Assembly: GCA_910587465.1 (NCBI GenBank)
Contig: CAJUMS010000120.1
Span: forward strand, 1-7,097
From: an uncultured Oscillospiraceae bacterium
GTDB taxonomy: Bacteria > Bacillota > Clostridia > Oscillospirales > Ruminococcaceae
Length of the DNA: 7,097 nucleotides
Reading direction: 5' to 3'
Under the pieces are notes generated by a model. The model was not told the origin of the DNA and did not search any database. It worked only from the letters and a program-made list of their open reading frames with translations. Shown piece by piece: positions 5,814-7,097 of this stretch (position 1 is the first letter of the stretch; every line of letters begins with the position of its first letter). The position numbers were made by a program, and so were the translations under genes.

Positions 5814-7097
5814 GTCGATATTTATCTCGATCTGCTTTATCAGTTCGATCTCGAAAACAATATCGTCAATAATATCCTTGCTTTCGCCTTTTGTGATACG
5901 TTCTTTCCATTCGTCATGCAAGTCCTGATATCTTCCGAGATAGTCCTGCCAATCGCGTTCCGAGAGAATTTCCTTTCCCTTGAATTCGTCAAATGACGAC
6001 AGCAGATTTCTCATTCGGAGTATCGCGCCAAATAGTGAAATAAACTCCTTTTGGTTCTGCTCGCCCACAATTTGCGGCTCCGATAACGGAAATTTTGTCG
6101 TAAGTTCGTCTATCATTTCAACGTAGCCGATATCTTTCTTGCCTTTCTCATCTGTGTAGCCGTTGTAATAATCGTCAAAGGTTTTCAGCAGCACAAGCCC
6201 GCCCGCTCCTCGGTCGCCGAAAAGCGAGATAGCCGCGTCCACACGCTTTTGAAGATTACGGAAACATACGATATTCCCGAAAACCTTAACGGAATTGAGT
6301 ATGCGGTTAGTACGCGAAAACGCCTGAATAAGTCCGTGCATTTTCAGATTTTTATCGACCCAAAGCGTGTTGAGCGTTGTCGCGTCAAAGCCCGTGAGGA
6401 ACATATTCACCACGATCAACAGATCAAGTTCTTTGTTCTTCATTCGCAGCGAAACATCCTTATAATAGTTCTGAAATTTATCGCCATCAGTGCTGTAGTT
6501 CGTGTGGAACATTGCGTTATAGTCGGAAATTGCCGATTCGAGGAAGTCACGCGAGGTTTGATCAAGCGCGCTTGTATCCTCGGGATTTTCCTCGTCAAGA
6601 ATTCCGTCCTCTTCGCTTTCGTTCGCGCCGTAGCTGTAAATAACCGCGATACGCAGCTTTTTATCGGGCTTTTCGTTCATCTGCCGCTTGAATTCTTCAT
6701 AATACAGTTTTGCCATTTGAACAGACGCTACCGCGAAAATGGAATTAAACCCATTCACACGTTGCTTGCGGCGAATTTCCTCGATTTTTCCGCGCTTGTC
6801 AGAGGCTACATCTTCGATATTTGTCAGAGCATTAAAATAATACGTTTTTTCATTGCGGTATGTTTTCGCATTGAAATGATCAAGAATATATTCGGTAACT
6901 TTTTGAATTCTTTCGGGAGCGCAAAAAGCCTTTTCGCGATTGATATCCCAGACTTTTTCGTCATCAATATCATACGCCATATCCATAGTTTTAATATAGT
7001 CTACGCGGAACGGCAGAACATTTTTATCATTGATCGCGTCAATGTGATGTTGTATAATAAAACTTGACACCAAATTCTCAAAGAAGTATAATGCAAG
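5811..7097 (-). CDS. hsdR: Type I restriction enzyme R subunit, partial, cut by nonsense codon
   Basis: HsdR is the ATP-driven DNA translocase and endonuclease subunit of type I restriction-modification complexes. The window holds 428 in-frame codons. The gene runs off the right edge, so the nuclease domain and the Walker motifs of helicase domain 1 are outside. The TTG at 7071-7073 is an internal codon, not a start. Visible parts are NVLPFRVDYIKTM near the second helicase domain, CAPERIQKVTEYIL, SIFAVASVQMAKLYYEEFKR (motif IV region), motif V VVNMFLTGFD (LTGFD at 6384-6398), LWVDKNLKMHGL, and motif VI QAFSRTNR (6303-6326). The sequence then enters the C-terminal helical domain, reading FEIELIKQIEINID and stopping at TAA 5811-5813. 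The frame continues correctly afterwards. As I recall the family, Tyr follows NID here (NIDYILMLV). TAT or TAC to TAA is one base change. The truncated protein would lack about 140 residues. Sampled lines range from about 32 to 65 percent GC. Confidence 0.9.
   Translation of the reverse strand, partial: LALYFFENLVSSFIIQHHIDAINDKNVLPFRVDYIKTMDMAYDIDDEKVWDINREKAFCAPERIQKVTEYILDHFNAKTYRNEKTYYFNALTNIEDVASDKRGKIEEIRRKQRVNGFNSIFAVASVQMAKLYYEEFKRQMNEKPDKKLRIAVIYSYGANESEEDGILDEENPEDTSALDQTSRDFLESAISDYNAMFHTNYSTDGDKFQNYYKDVSLRMKNKELDLLIVVNMFLTGFDATTLNTLWVDKNLKMHGLIQAFSRTNRILNSVKVFGNIVCFRNLQKRVDAAISLFGDRGAGGLVLLKTFDDYYNGYTDEKGKKDIGYVEMIDELTTKFPLSEPQIVGEQNQKEFISLFGAILRMRNLLSSFDEFKGKEILSERDWQDYLGRYQDLHDEWKERITKGESKDIIDDIVFEIELIKQIEINID

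Noticed and set aside
5382..5996. A 204-codon plus-strand open frame spanning the end of hsdR
   Set aside because: It is antisense to conserved HsdR sequence, crosses the nonsense codon only because it is on the other strand, and resembles no family.
6249..7067. A 272-codon open frame on the plus strand opposite hsdR
   Set aside because: It lies fully antisense to a clearly conserved HsdR region and its translation has no recognisable domain. It is a by-product of codon use on the other strand.
1..7097. CRISPR arrays, tRNA genes, insertion sequence ends or transposase genes
   Set aside because: I looked for regularly spaced repeats, cloverleaf-like segments and terminal inverted repeats and saw none that could be supported.

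Overview
The window looks like a defence or accessory locus from a low-GC Gram-positive bacterium. The likely source is a Clostridia-type gut Firmicute (Oscillospiraceae/Lachnospiraceae-like). The evidence is a canonical sigma-A promoter (TTGACA, 17 bp, TATAAT), Shine-Dalgarno sites of the GGTGA/AAAGGA kind, an HsdR that reads like those I remember from Ruminococcus-type genomes, and a YobI-like NTPase, a family named after a Bacillus protein. Species cannot be set from sequence alone. All three main genes are on the minus strand, so the locus reads from right to left.

Right part (5391-7097): the 3' portion of hsdR, the motor/nuclease subunit of a type I restriction-modification system. The window starts inside the second helicase domain. 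The gene continues through helicase motifs V and VI and then hits one in-frame TAA at 5811-5813, about 140 codons before its natural end. The remaining C-terminal part (5391-5804) is intact and in the same frame. This is therefore a single nonsense change in an otherwise well-preserved gene, probably Tyr to stop. hsdM, hsdS and the HsdR nuclease domain would lie beyond the right edge.

Middle part (1649-5281): a 1210-residue YobI-type membrane-associated P-loop NTPase. It has a Walker A at the N-terminus, a two-helix membrane hairpin placed between Walker A and Walker B, a long coiled coil, and a helical C-terminal region of about 670 residues that I cannot assign. The gene is much more AT-rich in sampled lines than its neighbours, which suggests separate acquisition.

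Left part: a 284-bp spacer (1365-1648) holds a possible 31-codon ORF and a perfect-consensus promoter overlapped by repeated 13-16 bp boxes, a likely operator. The promoter drives a 396-residue AAA_14/DUF4143 ATPase (174-1364). This gene converges on a small decayed plus-strand gene remnant (1-135), which still carries its own hairpin terminator (141-179).

Working model, an inference: this is a cassette of hsdR (currently interrupted), a membrane NTPase with a large putative sensor domain, and an independently controlled ATPase. Type I restriction loci often carry extra defence genes, and the YobI-like protein is the best candidate here for an incompletely described anti-phage or guard-type function.
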